DNA of 64,000 bases from assembly GCF_008107445.1 (NCBI RefSeq), contig NZ_VSLD01000002.1:248001-312000 (forward strand). The letters run 5' to 3'. Below, piece after piece: positions 10,263 through 20,130 of this stretch. How positions within the stretch are numbered: the stretch's first letter is position 1; each line of letters starts with the position of its first letter. A program made the position numbers and the translations under genes. The DNA is from Arthrobacter echini. GTDB taxonomy: Bacteria; Actinomycetota; Actinomycetes; Actinomycetales; Micrococcaceae. The notes under the pieces are model-generated. The model searched no databases. It saw only the letters and a program-made list of their open reading frames with translations, and was not told the origin of the DNA.

Positions 10263-10604
10263 CGAATCAACCTAACGGAAGGAGCAGTGGATACCGGAGC
10301 GGATCCGGGAGAACTGCGGGACAACTTCGACGGCTCTTGACGATCGGATTCCTCCCGCAGATAATCGGGCCGCCGGAGCACTCGTGCTGTCGCCGAAGGG
10401 TCTCGGCACTCCCCGATGGCTCGTGACCGTGTACGCGGCGAACGCGGCCCGTGGCGAACGGGCCAGCCCCAGTGGCCCCAGCAGCAGACCGGCCCGTTCC
10501 TACCGTCGCGCTTGCGTATGAGACCCACGACGGTCCTCACAGCGTAGGCATCCGCTCGGCCCCGATGGCGGCACGACGCGCCGTGGAGCGGCCTGAAAGA
10601 CGTG
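10263..10604. other. Gene-poor spacer between MFS gene and rnpB
   Basis: No protein of recognisable family is encoded in these 342 bases. It contains a 17-codon open frame with a strong ribosome site (listed separately). It also has a 9-bp inverted repeat (GAACGGGCC at 10456-10464, GGCCCGTTC at 10491-10499) about 105 bases beyond the rnpB 3' end, which may end that transcript. Confidence 0.4.
10287..10340 (+). CDS. Possible 17-residue peptide with strong ribosome site
   Basis: GTG preceded by GGAAGGAGCA, a near-perfect Shine-Dalgarno site at about 5 bases. The frame codes for MDTGADPGELRDNFDGS and then a TGA. The peptide is acidic and matches nothing I recognise. It begins 24 bases from the divergent MFS start, so it could be a leader peptide, a decayed gene end or chance. 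Support is only the ribosome site. Confidence 0.2.
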   Translation: MDTGADPGELRDNFDGS

Positions 10605-11005
10605 GGATGGGCCGACCGATACGCCGGGTTCTGTCATCGCACGTCGTTGCCGTCGTGCGAGTAGCGGCCATCCATCTACGGACGCCGTTGCCGACGCCCT
10701 CCAGCGGCCTACCCGTGCACTCGGGCGGGCAGCCCTCGATCGCGCACTGTCTGGCCTTGCTCCGGGTGGGGTTTACCGAGCCACGCCGGTCACCCGGCAT
10801 GCTGGTGGTCTCTTACACCGCCGTTTCACCCTTACCCGTCACGGCGCCTCGGCTCCCCGACGGGCGGTCTCTTCTCTGTGGCACTGGCCTGCGGGTTACC
10901 CCGAGTGGGCGTTACCCACCACCCTGCCCTGCGGAGCCCGGACGTTCCTCGGTGGATCCGGTGCGTCTCGCACCCGTCCAACGCGGCCGCCTGGTCGACC
11001 CATCC
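10605..11005 (-). ncRNA. rnpB: RNase P RNA (bacterial type A)
   Basis: Catalytic RNA of ribonuclease P, which removes tRNA 5' leaders. On the minus strand the 5' end GGATGGGTCGACC pairs with the 3' end GGTCGGCCCATCC to form helix P1 (10993-11005 with 10605-10617). The conserved CRI-type block GAGGAACGTCCGGGCTCC follows 50-60 bases in, and GGTAACGCCCACTCGGGG, GTAAACCCC and the late ACAGAACCCGGCGTAT segment are at their usual places. The length of about 400 bases is normal. Ends are set by P1 and are good to a few bases. The open frames that cross it are spurious. Confidence 0.95.
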
Positions 11006-11081
11006 ATCGTCCATTCTAGGGGGCTCACGGGCCGTGACCACCCAGCCCGTGGAAGCCCGCCCGGTTGGGTAGGGTTGACCG

Positions 11082-11843
11082 GTGCTGATCCTGCTTCCTC
11101 CCTCCGAAGGCAAGTCCCCCGCCCGTACCGGCCACCCGTTCGAGTGGGAGGAGCTCCTGTTCCCCGAACTGAACCCGGCGCGGCGGGCCGTCCTCAGCGG
11201 CCTGCAGCGGGTCAGCGCCGCCTCCGACGCCCATGCGATCCTCGGCGTAGGAGCGTCACTCGCCCGGGACGTGCAACAGAATCTCCTGCTCGACGCTGCG
11301 CCCGCGGCAGCCGCCCACGGCATCTATTCCGGTGTCCTCTACGAGGCGCTCGATTACGCGGGGATGACGCCTGTCCAGAAGCGCAGAGCCCGCGAGCAGT
11401 GCGTCGTCTTCTCGGGTTTGTGGGGAGCCATCGGCTTCGGTGACCGGATCCCGGCGTACCGCCTGTCCATGGCCGTCGATCTTCCCGGCACCGGGCGCCT
11501 AGCGACCTACTGGAAGCAGCACCTCACCGCCCCGCTCACGCGGCTCGCCGGCCACGGGCTCGTCGTCGACTGCCGCTCCAGCACCTACGCCGCAGCGTGG
11601 GCCCCACCGCCGCAGCAGAGCGCCGCGGTCAACGTCTTCCAGCTCCGTGAGGGCAGGCGCACCGTCGTCTCGCACTTCGCCAAACACACCCGCGGCGAAC
11701 TCGCGCGCCATCTGCTGACGAGGCGCGGAACTCCTCCGGCCGACCCGGAAGCCCTGCTTCGGGCCGCTCAGGAGAAATGGACCGCCGAGCTGGTGCCGGC
11801 AGGCGCCCGGAAACCGGCGCAGCTGAACCTCCTGCTCGACTGA
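11082..11843 (+). CDS. yaaA: YaaA/DUF328 peroxide-stress family protein
   Basis: E. coli YaaA lowers intracellular free iron during hydrogen peroxide stress and has a DNA-binding cavity fold. The 253-residue protein starts MLILLPPSEGKSP, the family's N-terminal signature. It contains IYSGVLYEALDY in the middle and ends with FAKHTRGELARHLL, a conserved helix. The start is GTG. It stands next to rnpB and convergent with the RNase HI fusion gene. The family is certain; the physiological role in actinobacteria is inferred only by homology. Confidence 0.9.
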   Translation: MLILLPPSEGKSPARTGHPFEWEELLFPELNPARRAVLSGLQRVSAASDAHAILGVGASLARDVQQNLLLDAAPAAAAHGIYSGVLYEALDYAGMTPVQKRRAREQCVVFSGLWGAIGFGDRIPAYRLSMAVDLPGTGRLATYWKQHLTAPLTRLAGHGLVVDCRSSTYAAAWAPPPQQSAAVNVFQLREGRRTVVSHFAKHTRGELARHLLTRRGTPPADPEALLRAAQEKWTAELVPAGARKPAQLNLLLD

Positions 11844-11897
11844 CCTCCCTCCTCGACCGACCTCCCACGGATTCCGTTCGGGACCGGAGGACGACGG

Positions 11898-12914
11898 TCA
11901 GTCCGCGACCAGTTCCACCTCGAAGCCCTCCGCGTTCTCCAGGTATGCGGCATAGTGCTCCGCACCGCCGGCGAAGGGATGCCGGTCCGCGAACAGGAGG
12001 GACCAGCCGTGACTGGCTGCGCGGCGAGCCAGCAGATCGACGTCGTCGCGGGAGCCGGCGCGGAAAGCGAGGTGGTTCACCCCCGGGCGGCGGCGCTCGT
12101 GGCCCCCACCGGCGAGGTCCGGGCCGCTCTCGAGGACGATGTAGAATGCAGCGGTGCCGTAGCTCGACCCGCCCGTCCAGGAACGCTGAAGCGGGAAACC
12201 GAGGCGTTCGAGCAGCCACCCGAGGCTCGCCTGCGCAGCGGTCGGATCCGCGGTCCATACCTCCACGTGATGGAGCATGCCCGCGGGCCGCGGCGGCTCG
12301 GCTGCCCGATCCGGCTCGGTGACTCGATCCGCTTCCGCCCGCCCGGACGCGGTGGTCGGTGCGGCGGCACGGGCACCCGGTTCGTGGTCCAGGGTGGCGT
12401 CGGGCCCGGATACCGCTGTGGTCCTCGGCGTCCAGTCGACGCCCGCCATCCCCGCATCCATCGCCTCGTTGGACAGCCGGTCCGCGTCCTTGTTGCGCTC
12501 GCGCGGAATCCACTCGTAGCTCACCTGGCGGGGATTCAGGACCCTGCGCGCCCGGTCAGCGAGCACGCGCATGTCCGCGTGCTTGATCTTCCACCGGCCC
12601 GACATCTGCTCCACGACGAGCTTCGAATCCATCTTCACGTGGATCGTTGCATGCGGATCGATGGAGCGGGCCAGCTCCAGCCCGGCCACGAGTCCCGAGT
12701 ACTCCGCGACGTTGTTGGAGGCCTTGCCGATGTAGGCCGCCTTCTCCAGCAGGATCCGGCCCGACTCCGGGTCGCGGACCAGGGCGCCGTACCCCGCGTG
12801 CCCGGGATTGCCGCGGGAGCCTCCGTCGGCCTCGACGGTGAGGCGCCGGGTGGACCCGGGCTTCCCGTCGGAGTCATGCGGCTCGGCCGGGTCGAACAGC
12901 TGCTGGTCGGTCAC
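11898..12914 (-). CDS. RNase HI domain fused to a VOC (glyoxalase-like) domain
   Basis: A single open frame of 338 residues. Residues 25-155 form RNase HI with catalytic D30 (VEADGGSRGNPG), E71 (NNVAEYSGL), D96 (HVKMDSKLVVEQ) and D145 (ERNKDADRLSNEA), so RNA-strand cleavage in RNA-DNA hybrids is expected. An Ala/Pro/Asp-rich linker covers about 160-210. Residues 213-338 look like a VOC domain (GMLHHVEVW, FYIVLESGPDL, GVNHLAFRAGS, HYAAYLENAEGFEVELV), the fold of glyoxalases and dioxygenases. GTG starts two bases after the zinc-ribbon gene's stop, so the genes are coupled. In mycobacteria the RNase HI partner is a phosphatase domain instead. M213 lacks a ribosome site, so a separate VOC start is unlikely. 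Confidence 0.85.
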   Translation of the reverse strand: MTDQQLFDPAEPHDSDGKPGSTRRLTVEADGGSRGNPGHAGYGALVRDPESGRILLEKAAYIGKASNNVAEYSGLVAGLELARSIDPHATIHVKMDSKLVVEQMSGRWKIKHADMRVLADRARRVLNPRQVSYEWIPRERNKDADRLSNEAMDAGMAGVDWTPRTTAVSGPDATLDHEPGARAAAPTTASGRAEADRVTEPDRAAEPPRPAGMLHHVEVWTADPTAAQASLGWLLERLGFPLQRSWTGGSSYGTAAFYIVLESGPDLAGGGHERRRPGVNHLAFRAGSRDDVDLLARRAASHGWSLLFADRHPFAGGAEHYAAYLENAEGFEVELVAD

Positions 12915-12916
12915 GG

Positions 12917-13660
12917 CTACTGGTTCCCCCAGTCGGCGGAGCGGACCAGGATGCACCCGGAGTCCGGGCACAGGACGACGTCGTCGGGCGCAGCCCCCGA
13001 GATGTCCCGGAGATCTCCGGGGCTCAGCTCCATGCCGGAGCCCTCCGATTTCCCGTGGAAGAGCCGGGCCGCGCCGACGCCGCGCCGGGCGAGGATGCGC
13101 TCGTAGAGGCCGAGGAGTCCGGCGTCGAAGGTCGAGGCGAGCTCCTCGCGCTGCGCCTGTACCCCGGTGCGTCGTGCCTCGATGTCGGCCAGCTCCGCGT
13201 CGCGGGCCTCCTCCAGGCCGCGGAGCTCGGTCCGCACGGCATTGGTGCGCTCCTGGACCTGGGCCCGGTTCGAACGCGCCGTCTCGACCCGCTCCATGAC
13301 ATCGAGCTCCACGTCCTCGAGATCGGACCGCCGCCTGGTCAGCGAGGCCACCTCGTGCTGCAGGGCCGTGAGGTCCTTCGAGGTTCCGGTACCGCTGCCC
13401 AGCCGCTTCTCGTCGCGCTCCAGGCGATTCACGACCGACTGGACCTCGTCCTCCGCCCGCGTCAGTTCGCGTTCGAGGTCTCCCAGCTCGGTCTCGACCT
13501 GGACGAGCTCGCCGTCGACCTCCGCAACCCGGGCCGCGACGCTGCCGAGGGCCGGATTGCTCCGCGCGGACGCAGCCTGCCGCAGGAGCAGGTTGAGGGT
13601 GGAATCGAGTGCCTGCAGATCGAGCAGGCGGAGTTGTTCCTCAGGTGCAGCCTTGGCCAC
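12917..13660 (-). CDS. Coiled-coil C4 zinc-ribbon protein (zf-RING_7/DUF164)
   Basis: A 247-residue cytoplasmic protein. Residues about 10-180 are a long heptad-patterned coiled coil rich in Glu, Arg and Leu. The C-terminal ribbon is degenerate: only CPDSGC is a clear cysteine pair, and the earlier knuckle (ARLFHGKSEGSGMELS) has lost its cysteines. Zinc binding is therefore doubtful here. Homologues lie between Nif3 and RNase HI genes across actinobacteria, as here, but have no settled function. The GTG at 13660 is preferred over an upstream ATG because GGGAGG precedes it by 6 bases. Confidence 0.85.
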   Translation of the reverse strand: MAKAAPEEQLRLLDLQALDSTLNLLLRQAASARSNPALGSVAARVAEVDGELVQVETELGDLERELTRAEDEVQSVVNRLERDEKRLGSGTGTSKDLTALQHEVASLTRRRSDLEDVELDVMERVETARSNRAQVQERTNAVRTELRGLEEARDAELADIEARRTGVQAQREELASTFDAGLLGLYERILARRGVGAARLFHGKSEGSGMELSPGDLRDISGAAPDDVVLCPDSGCILVRSADWGNQ

Positions 13661-13768
13661 GGTGAACCTCCCGGATCGGAACGGATGGGGACGATGATGG
13701 GGCATGGACGCCGCTTCCAGCCTAGGCCACGTCATCCGTCGGCCTCGGCGTCTGCCCGCACCGGAGCG

Positions 13769-14647
13769 TCAGGGACCGGGTGTGAGGACGAAGTCCCAGG
13801 GATCGGTGGTGATCCCGCTCACCCGGATGTCGGCACTGAGACCCTGCTCCCCGAGCAGGGCGCCCAAGGCGGCGGCCGCGGGAGTGAGCCAGAGCCACTC
13901 GCTGCCGAAGTGGGAGACGTCGATCAGGTAGGGGGCCCCTCCCCCCGCGGCTTCCCTGACCTCGGAGGCCGGGTGATGGCGCAGATCTGCCGTGACGTAG
14001 ACGTCGGCACCACTCGCGCGGACCGCGTCGAGGAGGGAGTCGCCGGCTCCCCCACAGACGGCGACCCGACGGATGAGGGCCTCGCCGTCGCCCGCCACGC
14101 GAACACCTCCGGCGACGGCCGGGAGGACCGAGAAGACCACGGCGGCGAAATCCGCCAGGCGCAGAGGCTCCACGAGGTCCCCGACACGCCCGAGGCCCTC
14201 CTGCGGTGTCCCCCGTTCGGCCCGGGCGAGGGGTACCACGTCGCGCAGCCCGAGCGCATCGGCGAAGGCGTCGGACACCCCGCCCACGGCGCTGTCGCCG
14301 TTCGTGTGGACCGTCACGAGGGCGCATCCCGACTCGATGAGCCGATGAATCGCCTCACCCTTGAAACCCGCTGCGGCGACACTCGAGACGGGCTTCAGGA
14401 GGAGCGGATGATGCGACACGATCATCGAGGCCCCCCACGCCAGTGCCTCGTCGAGCACAGCTGCTGTCGGATCCACCGCGAACAGGATCCTCTCCGCTGA
14501 ACTGTCGCCGCGGCCGGTGACGGGGCCGACGGCGTCCCAGCCCTCCGCCAGGCTCTCCGGCCACAGCTGCTCGACGGCGGCGAGCACCTCCGCGACCGTC
14601 GGGGTGGTTCCCGGCTCCGTACCGGCGTCGTCCTGATTCCGTGTCAT
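13769..14647 (-). CDS. Nif3-like dinuclear metal-centre protein
   Basis: Family of NIF3/YbgI toroidal hexamers with a two-metal site; proposed GTP cyclohydrolase I type 2 or hydrolase activity, not settled. In the 292-residue protein the metal ligands appear as ASMIVSHHPLL (His-His), TVHTNGDSA (His and Asp) and, near the C-terminus, YLIDVSHFGSEW (His and Glu). The short length indicates the version without the inserted PII-like domain, although the middle region is somewhat longer than YbgI (247). It lies upstream of the zinc-ribbon gene in the same direction with a 108-base gap. The start at 14647 has a weak ribosome site. Confidence 0.88.
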   Translation of the reverse strand: MTRNQDDAGTEPGTTPTVAEVLAAVEQLWPESLAEGWDAVGPVTGRGDSSAERILFAVDPTAAVLDEALAWGASMIVSHHPLLLKPVSSVAAAGFKGEAIHRLIESGCALVTVHTNGDSAVGGVSDAFADALGLRDVVPLARAERGTPQEGLGRVGDLVEPLRLADFAAVVFSVLPAVAGGVRVAGDGEALIRRVAVCGGAGDSLLDAVRASGADVYVTADLRHHPASEVREAAGGGAPYLIDVSHFGSEWLWLTPAAAALGALLGEQGLSADIRVSGITTDPWDFVLTPGP

Positions 14648-14752
14648 GCCCCAGTCATACCCGCAGCGGGCGGATGCCACCAAGCCCGATCTGTTCACCG
14701 CAGGCTGAGCCCAGCCGGGAATCATCGGGACGGGTGACGCATTGAGAAGGAT

Positions 14753-15277
14753 ATGAAGACTTTTGTACTTGGAGGAGGCTGCTTCTGGTGCCTCGATGCT
14801 CTCTACCAGAAGACCCGCGGAGTGACCGAGGTCGTATCGGGCTACACCGGCGGGCACACCAGGCACCCCGACTACGATTCCGTCTGCTCCGGCATGACGG
14901 GGCACGCGGAAGTGGTGGCCGTCAGTTTCGACGAGACCGTCATTCCCGAGGACGTGGTCCTCGACCTGTACTTCGTCTCCCATGACCCCACCACCCTGAA
15001 CCGTCAGGGGTACGACGTCGGCACCCAGTACCGCAGCGTCATGTACTACCAGGACGCCGCCCAGCAGGAGGCATTCGAGGAAGCCATCCGCAGGAACCAG
15101 GCCAACTGGAAGAACCCGATCGTCACCGAGGTGACCCGTCTCCCGGAGTTCCACGTGGCCGAGGACGTGCACCAGAACTTCTACGCGAAGCATCCCGAAC
15201 AGGGGTACTGCCAGGTCATCATCGACCCCAAACTCTCCAAGGCGCGCAAGCAGCACGCGCAGTGGCTCGCCGCCTAG
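14753..15277 (+). CDS. msrA: Peptide methionine-S-sulfoxide reductase MsrA
   Basis: Reduces the S-epimer of methionine sulfoxide in proteins and free methionine, using thioredoxin. [10 protein letters not shown] places the nucleophilic Cys at residue 10. The GYTGGHT and [10 protein letters not shown] blocks and the [19 protein letters not shown] active-site segment follow. Length is 174 residues, the normal single-domain form. GAGAAGGAT stands just before the ATG. The resolving Cys is probably in the C-terminal [10 protein letters not shown]. It is divergent from the Nif3 gene. Confidence 0.96.
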   Translation: MKTFVLGGGCFWCLDALYQKTRGVTEVVSGYTGGHTRHPDYDSVCSGMTGHAEVVAVSFDETVIPEDVVLDLYFVSHDPTTLNRQGYDVGTQYRSVMYYQDAAQQEAFEEAIRRNQANWKNPIVTEVTRLPEFHVAEDVHQNFYAKHPEQGYCQVIIDPKLSKARKQHAQWLAA

Positions 15278-15375
15278 TCCGAAGCACCATCGGGCCCGCG
15301 TCGAGAGTCCTCGAGCCGCACGGGCCGCGCACCACCTCCTCGTCCACCTCCCCTTGCGAACAGGCAGGTACACCC

Positions 15376-16311
15376 ATGGCAAAGATCTACGACGACGTCA
15401 CCCAGCTGGTCGGCAGGACGCCCCTCGTCCGACTGAATCGACTGACCGAGGGCCTGGACGCCCAGGTGGCCGTGAAGCTCGAGTTCTACAACCCGGCGAA
15501 CAGCGTGAAGGACCGCATCGGGGTGGCCATCGTCGATGCCGCCGAGAAGGCGGGCGCGCTGCAGCCCGGCGGGACGATCGTCGAGGGCACCTCAGGCAAC
15601 ACGGGGATCGCCCTGGCCATGGTCGGAGCGGCACGGGGCTACAGGGTGATCCTCACCATGCCGGAGACCATGTCGACGGAACGGCGGGTCATGTTGCGCG
15701 CATACGGTGCCGAGATCGTCCTCACACCCGGCTCGGAGGGCATGCGCGGCGCCGTCGACCGGGCCAAGGAGATCGTCGCGACGACCGAGAACGCCATCTG
15801 GGCGGAGCAGTTCGCCAATGCCGCCAACCCCGCAATCCACCGCACCACGACGGCGGAAGAGGTCTGGGAGGATACCGACGGCGAGGTGGACATCTTCGTG
15901 GCCGGTGTCGGCACCGGCGGAACGATCACCGGCGTGGGCCAGGTCCTGAAGGAGCGCAAGCCCGCTGTGCAGATCGTCGCCGTGGAGCCCTCCGACTCCC
16001 CCATCCTCAACGGCGGCGCACCCGGCCCGCACAAGATCCAGGGCCTCGGGGCCAATTTCGTCCCGGACAACCTGGACCGTGAGGCCTACGACGAGGTCCT
16101 CGACGCGACAGTGGAGGACTCCGTGCGCGTAGCGCGCGCGCTGGGGACCCAGGAGGGCATCCTGGGAGGGATCTCTTCGGGAGCCATCGTCTGGGCTGCC
16201 CTCGAGCTCGCCAAGCGCCCGGAGAACGCCGGTAAGCTCATCGTGGCCATCGTCTGCGACTTCGGCGAGCGCTACATCTCCACGGTGCTCTTCGACGACA
16301 TCCGAGGCTGA
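15376..16311 (+). CDS. cysK: Cysteine synthase A (O-acetylserine sulfhydrylase)
   Basis: PLP enzyme making L-cysteine from O-acetylserine and sulfide. The 311-residue protein has [11 protein letters not shown] with the PLP lysine K45, [12 protein letters not shown] for the substrate and cofactor phosphate, [17 protein letters not shown], and [12 protein letters not shown] near the end. It starts at ATG 15376, the family's [19 protein letters not shown]-terminus. It is followed after 57 bases by the serine acetyltransferase gene, which makes its substrate, so the two form a cysteine biosynthesis pair. Confidence 0.96.
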   Translation: MAKIYDDVTQLVGRTPLVRLNRLTEGLDAQVAVKLEFYNPANSVKDRIGVAIVDAAEKAGALQPGGTIVEGTSGNTGIALAMVGAARGYRVILTMPETMSTERRVMLRAYGAEIVLTPGSEGMRGAVDRAKEIVATTENAIWAEQFANAANPAIHRTTTAEEVWEDTDGEVDIFVAGVGTGGTITGVGQVLKERKPAVQIVAVEPSDSPILNGGAPGPHKIQGLGANFVPDNLDREAYDEVLDATVEDSVRVARALGTQEGILGGISSGAIVWAALELAKRPENAGKLIVAIVCDFGERYISTVLFDDIRG

Positions 16312-16368
16312 CCCACCGGGTGGAACCCCGGCGGCAGTACTGATCACGACCCCCTGAGAGGACGGCCC

Positions 16369-16956
16369 GTGGGCTTTCTGGACCGATTGCGCGAGGATCT
16401 CGCGACCGCTCGCACGCACGACCCGGCCTCCCGCGGACCTGTCGAGACCACCGCGGTGTACTCGGGACTGCACGCCATCTGGGTGCATCGGCTCACGCAT
16501 CGGATGTGGCGCAGCGAGAGTCTGCGTTTCCCGGCGCGCGCCCTGTCGCAGCTCGCGCGCACGCTCACGGGGGTGGAGATCCACCCCGCTGCAACGATCG
16601 GTCGGCGCTTCTTCATCGACCACGGCATGGGGATCGTGATCGGCAGCACCGCGGAGATCGGCGACGACGTCATGCTGTACCAGGGCGTGACGCTCGGCGG
16701 AAGATCCCTCGAGCGCGTGAAGCGCCACCCCACCATCGGCGATCGCGTCACCATCGGCGCGGGAGCCAAGGTGCTCGGCCCCATCACCATCGGCGCGGGA
16801 AGCGCCGTGGGGGCCAACGCCGTCGTCGTGAAGGACACCCCGCCGGACTCGATCGTGACGGGCATCCCTGCCACGTTCAGGCACCGGGACTCGCGGCGCG
16901 AGACGCAGCCCGCGGTGGATCCGGCGGAGTACGTGGATCCCGCCATCTACATCTGA
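16369..16956 (+). CDS. cysE: Serine O-acetyltransferase
   Basis: Transfers acetyl from acetyl-CoA to serine, giving the CysK substrate. The protein has 195 residues: a short N-terminal helical region with THDPASRG and LTHRMWR, then a left-handed beta-helix of hexapeptide repeats ([52 protein letters not shown]) with the catalytic His in FIDHGMG. This is the short EpsC-like form common in Gram-positive bacteria. The start is GTG. The C-terminal YVDPAIYI may dock into CysK as the Ile-terminated tail of other SATs does. Confidence 0.94.
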   Translation: MGFLDRLREDLATARTHDPASRGPVETTAVYSGLHAIWVHRLTHRMWRSESLRFPARALSQLARTLTGVEIHPAATIGRRFFIDHGMGIVIGSTAEIGDDVMLYQGVTLGGRSLERVKRHPTIGDRVTIGAGAKVLGPITIGAGSAVGANAVVVKDTPPDSIVTGIPATFRHRDSRRETQPAVDPAEYVDPAIYI

Positions 16957-16982
16957 GCACGCACTCCGCACCCGGCACGACA

Positions 16983-17010
16983 ATGCCCCGACCGGGTCCG
17001 GTCGGGGCAT
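16983..17010. terminator. Hairpin between cysE and gnd
   Basis: ATGCCCCGACC (16983-16993) and GGTCGGGGCAT (17000-17010) form a perfect 11-bp stem with a 6-base loop between two convergent genes. There is no strong T-run. Confidence 0.7.
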
Positions 17011-17059
17011 CGTCGTGTCCGTGCCTGCTCGGTGTCCACCGACCCGAGCGTGTGTGACA

Positions 17060-18496
17060 TCAGTGCGTGTCGACGCCCTCGACCTCGGCGCGATCGGCTC
17101 CCCACATCGTGTGGAACGTCCCCTCGGTATCCACTCGGTTGTAGGTGTGGGCGCCGAAGAGGTCGCGCAGCCCCTGGGTCAGCGCGGCGGGCAGACGCTC
17201 GCGGCGCAACCCGTCGTAGTACGCGAGCGAGGCGGAGAAGACCGGGACGGGGATGCCGAGCTGCACGGCGGTGGCGACGACCCGGCGCCATGCCGGCACG
17301 GCGCCGGCGATCGCCTCGGTGAAGGCAGGGGCGAGCAGGAGATTCGCCGGACGGTCCTGGCCCGCGTAGGCCTTCATGATGTCGTCGAGCAGTTCGGCAC
17401 GGATGATGCAGCCTGCACGCCACAGGGAGGCGATCTCGTCGAGCTTGAGGTCCCACCCGTACTCGGCGGCCGCAGCGGTCAGCATGTCGATGCCCTGCGC
17501 GTAGCTCACCAGCTTCGAGGCGTACAGCGCCAGCCGCACGTCCTCCACGAAGTCCTCCGGGAGCTCCACCGACGCCTCGTGGCCGGGCAACGCCTCCTGC
17601 GCCAGCAGGCGCTGATCCTGCTGGGAGGACAGGGCGCGGGCGAACACGGACTCCGCGATGCCCGACGTCGGACTGCCCAGCTCCAGCGCTGAGACGACCG
17701 TCCAGCGCCCGGTGCCCTTCTGGCCCGCGGCATCGACGACGACGTCCACGAACGGCTTGCCCGTCTTCTCATCCGTGTGGCCGAGCACTTCGGCGGTGAT
17801 CTCGATCAGGTAGGAGGACAGCGTGCCGGTGTTCCAGTTTGCGAAGATCTTCGCCTGGTCGGCCGGCTCGATCCCGGCACCGGAGCGCAACAGGTCGAAG
17901 GCCTCGCCGATGACCTGCATGTCGGCGTACTCGATGCCGTTGTGCACCATCTTCACGAAGTGACCGGCCCCGTCGGTACCGATCCAGCGGCAGCAGGGCT
18001 CCCCGTTGTACTTGGCGGAGATCTTCTCGAGCATCGGACCGACGGAGTCGTAGGACTCACGTGACCCGCCGGGCATGATGGAGGGGCCGAGCAGCGCTCC
18101 CTCCTCACCACCGGAGACACCAACACCCACGAAGTGGAGGTCCTGCTGGGACAGTGCTGCCTCGCGGCGCCGGGTGTGCTCGAAGTGCGAGTTACCGCCG
18201 TCGATCACGATGTCGCCCGGTTCCAGCAGCGGCGTCAGCTGATCGATCACCGAATCCACCGGCGCCCCGGCCTTGACCATGATCAGGACGCGGCGGGGCT
18301 TCTCGAGCGAATCCACGAGCTCCTGGAGCGTCTCGGTCCGGACGAAGTCGCCCTCGTCGCCGTGGTCGGCCAGCAGGGCATCCGTCTTCTCGGTGGACCT
18401 GTTGTGCAGGGCCACGGTGTACCCGTTGCGGGCGAGGTTGCGGGCAAGATTCGCCCCCATGACTGCCAGGCCTGTGACACCGATCTGTGCGCTCAC
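17060..18496 (-). CDS. gnd: 6-phosphogluconate dehydrogenase (decarboxylating), long form
   Basis: Oxidises 6-phosphogluconate to ribulose 5-phosphate and CO2 in the pentose phosphate pathway. The 478-residue length is that of the NADP-dependent long form. [20 protein letters not shown] with HNRSTEK forms the cofactor site. [13 protein letters not shown] and [22 protein letters not shown] bind substrate, and [17 protein letters not shown] contains the catalytic Lys and Asn. The C-terminal arm reaches [17 protein letters not shown]. The start is GTG behind CGGAGAA. The gene is monocistronic and divergent from rlmN. Confidence 0.95.
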   Translation of the reverse strand: MSAQIGVTGLAVMGANLARNLARNGYTVALHNRSTEKTDALLADHGDEGDFVRTETLQELVDSLEKPRRVLIMVKAGAPVDSVIDQLTPLLEPGDIVIDGGNSHFEHTRRREAALSQQDLHFVGVGVSGGEEGALLGPSIMPGGSRESYDSVGPMLEKISAKYNGEPCCRWIGTDGAGHFVKMVHNGIEYADMQVIGEAFDLLRSGAGIEPADQAKIFANWNTGTLSSYLIEITAEVLGHTDEKTGKPFVDVVVDAAGQKGTGRWTVVSALELGSPTSGIAESVFARALSSQQDQRLLAQEALPGHEASVELPEDFVEDVRLALYASKLVSYAQGIDMLTAAAAEYGWDLKLDEIASLWRAGCIIRAELLDDIMKAYAGQDRPANLLLAPAFTEAIAGAVPAWRRVVATAVQLGIPVPVFSASLAYYDGLRRERLPAALTQGLRDLFGAHTYNRVDTEGTFHTMWGADRAEVEGVDTH

Positions 18497-18745
18497 TGTG
18501 TTCTCCGTCGTTTGTCAGCTGGGTGCATCGCGCTGCGTGCGCCGGAGCTCCCGTGCGGTACTGCGCGGGAAGTCCGGATGTCCTCAGACTATTACCGTCC
18601 TGACGGCGTTGCCACACGGACCACCGCCCCACGCCACCGCTATGCAGCAGGCGGGGGAGACCCGCTGAGGACCGCCGGCCGATGCCGGGCTGCGGGCATC
18701 ACGCCCGACTGGGACGCTGGTGTCATCCGTGAAACAATGGTATTG

Positions 18746-19960
18746 ATGACCGACGTTACCGTTACCCCCGCTGCCCCTGACCGCCCACAGGTCCGTCCCG
18801 AAGTGGAGGGCGCACAGCCGATCGTCGCGAGCGACGGCCGTCCGCTGCTGCAGTTCAAGTCGCCCCGCGTCAGCCAGCCTCCGGTCCACCTCGCCGACCT
18901 CACGCTCGCCGAGCGGCAGGAGCGACTCAAGGAACTCGGGTACCCGGGCTTCCGCGCGAAGCAGTTGTCAACGCACTACTTCTCCCACTCCACCACCGAC
19001 CCCGCGCAGATGAGCGATCTGCCCAGGACGGGCCGTGAGGATCTGGTCGGAGCGATGTTCCCGAAGCTACTCACCGAGGTGAAGCGCCTGACCACAGACA
19101 ATGGGGACACCATCAAGTTCCTATGGCGGTTGTTCGACGGTGCGCTCGTCGAATCGGTGCTGATGCGCTATCCGGGCCGTGTGACCCTGTGCGTCTCGTC
19201 GCAGTGCGGTTGCGGCATGAACTGTCCGTTCTGCGCCACAGGCCAGGCCGGGCTGACCCGCAATATGTCGACCGCCGAGATCGTGGACCAGGTCATCGCC
19301 GCCAATCGAGCGCTGTCCGAGAACGCTCTGGGCGGCCTGCGGACGGACGGCGGGCACGACGCCCCGCGCGTGACGAACATCGTGTTCATGGGGATGGGGG
19401 AACCTCTCGCGAACTACAAGCGGGTGATGGCCGCCCTGCATCGTTTCATCGACGACTCCCCCGAAGGCCTGGGGATGTCAGCACGCAACATCACCGTCTC
19501 GACGGTCGGGTTGGTGCCGGCGATCGACAAGCTCGCAGCCGAGTCACTGCCGGTGACCTTCGCCCTGTCCCTCCACGCGCCGGACGACGAGCTCCGCGAC
19601 GAGTTGATCCCGGTCAACACACGGTGGAAGGTCGACGAGGCGCTCGACGCCGCCTACAACTACTACCGCACCACCGGGCGTCGCGTCAGCATCGAGTACG
19701 CCCTCATCAAGGACATGAACGACCACGGCTGGCGCGCAGATCTCCTGGCGAAGAAGCTCAACCAGCGGGGCAGGGGCTGGGTGCACGTCAACCCGATTCC
19801 CCTGAACCCGACGCCTGGCTCCATCTGGACGGCGTCGGAGAAGAGTGTCTCCACCGAGTTCATCAACCGGCTGCGCGCGGCCGGCATCCCGACCACGCTG
19901 CGCGACACGCGGGGCAAGGAGATCGACGGCGCGTGCGGCCAGCTCGCCGCGGAGGAGTGA
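18746..19960 (+). CDS. rlmN: 23S rRNA/tRNA adenine C2-methyltransferase RlmN
   Basis: Radical-SAM enzyme that methylates C2 of A2503 in 23S rRNA and A37 in certain tRNAs. The 404-residue protein has the cluster motif [13 protein letters not shown] (CxxxCxxC), GMGEPLANY for SAM contact, [11 protein letters not shown], and [16 protein letters not shown] with the C-terminal mechanistic Cys. Residues 1-45 are a poorly conserved extension. The start is unsure: an in-frame ATG at 18737 also fits and neither has a clear ribosome site. tRNA-Val follows. Confidence 0.94.
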   Translation: MTDVTVTPAAPDRPQVRPEVEGAQPIVASDGRPLLQFKSPRVSQPPVHLADLTLAERQERLKELGYPGFRAKQLSTHYFSHSTTDPAQMSDLPRTGREDLVGAMFPKLLTEVKRLTTDNGDTIKFLWRLFDGALVESVLMRYPGRVTLCVSSQCGCGMNCPFCATGQAGLTRNMSTAEIVDQVIAANRALSENALGGLRTDGGHDAPRVTNIVFMGMGEPLANYKRVMAALHRFIDDSPEGLGMSARNITVSTVGLVPAIDKLAAESLPVTFALSLHAPDDELRDELIPVNTRWKVDEALDAAYNYYRTTGRRVSIEYALIKDMNDHGWRADLLAKKLNQRGRGWVHVNPIPLNPTPGSIWTASEKSVSTEFINRLRAAGIPTTLRDTRGKEIDGACGQLAAEE

Positions 19961-20049
19961 GACCCCACCGAGTGGCACGAGCAGGAACCCAGCCGGTATA
20001 GTCGGTGCTCGTGGGACAGGCCGGTGGTATCCGGCCGAGACGTCCACGC

Positions 20050-20122
20050 GGGTCTTTAGCTCAGCTGGTAGAGCGCCACGTTTACACCGTGGATGTCATC
20101 GGTTCGATCCCGGTAGGACCCA
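20050..20122 (+). tRNA. tRNA-Val (anticodon UAC)
   Basis: Acceptor GGGTCTT pairs with AGGACCC and the discriminator is A. The anticodon loop TTTACAC carries UAC. CCA follows in the DNA at 20123-20125, unlike the other two tRNAs in the window. Confidence 0.97.
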
Positions 20123-20130
20123 CCACAGAA

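Noticed and set aside
10451-11443. Open frames covering the RNase P RNA
   Set aside because: The region is a structured RNA with P1 pairing and the conserved GAGGAA block; the frames are accidental.
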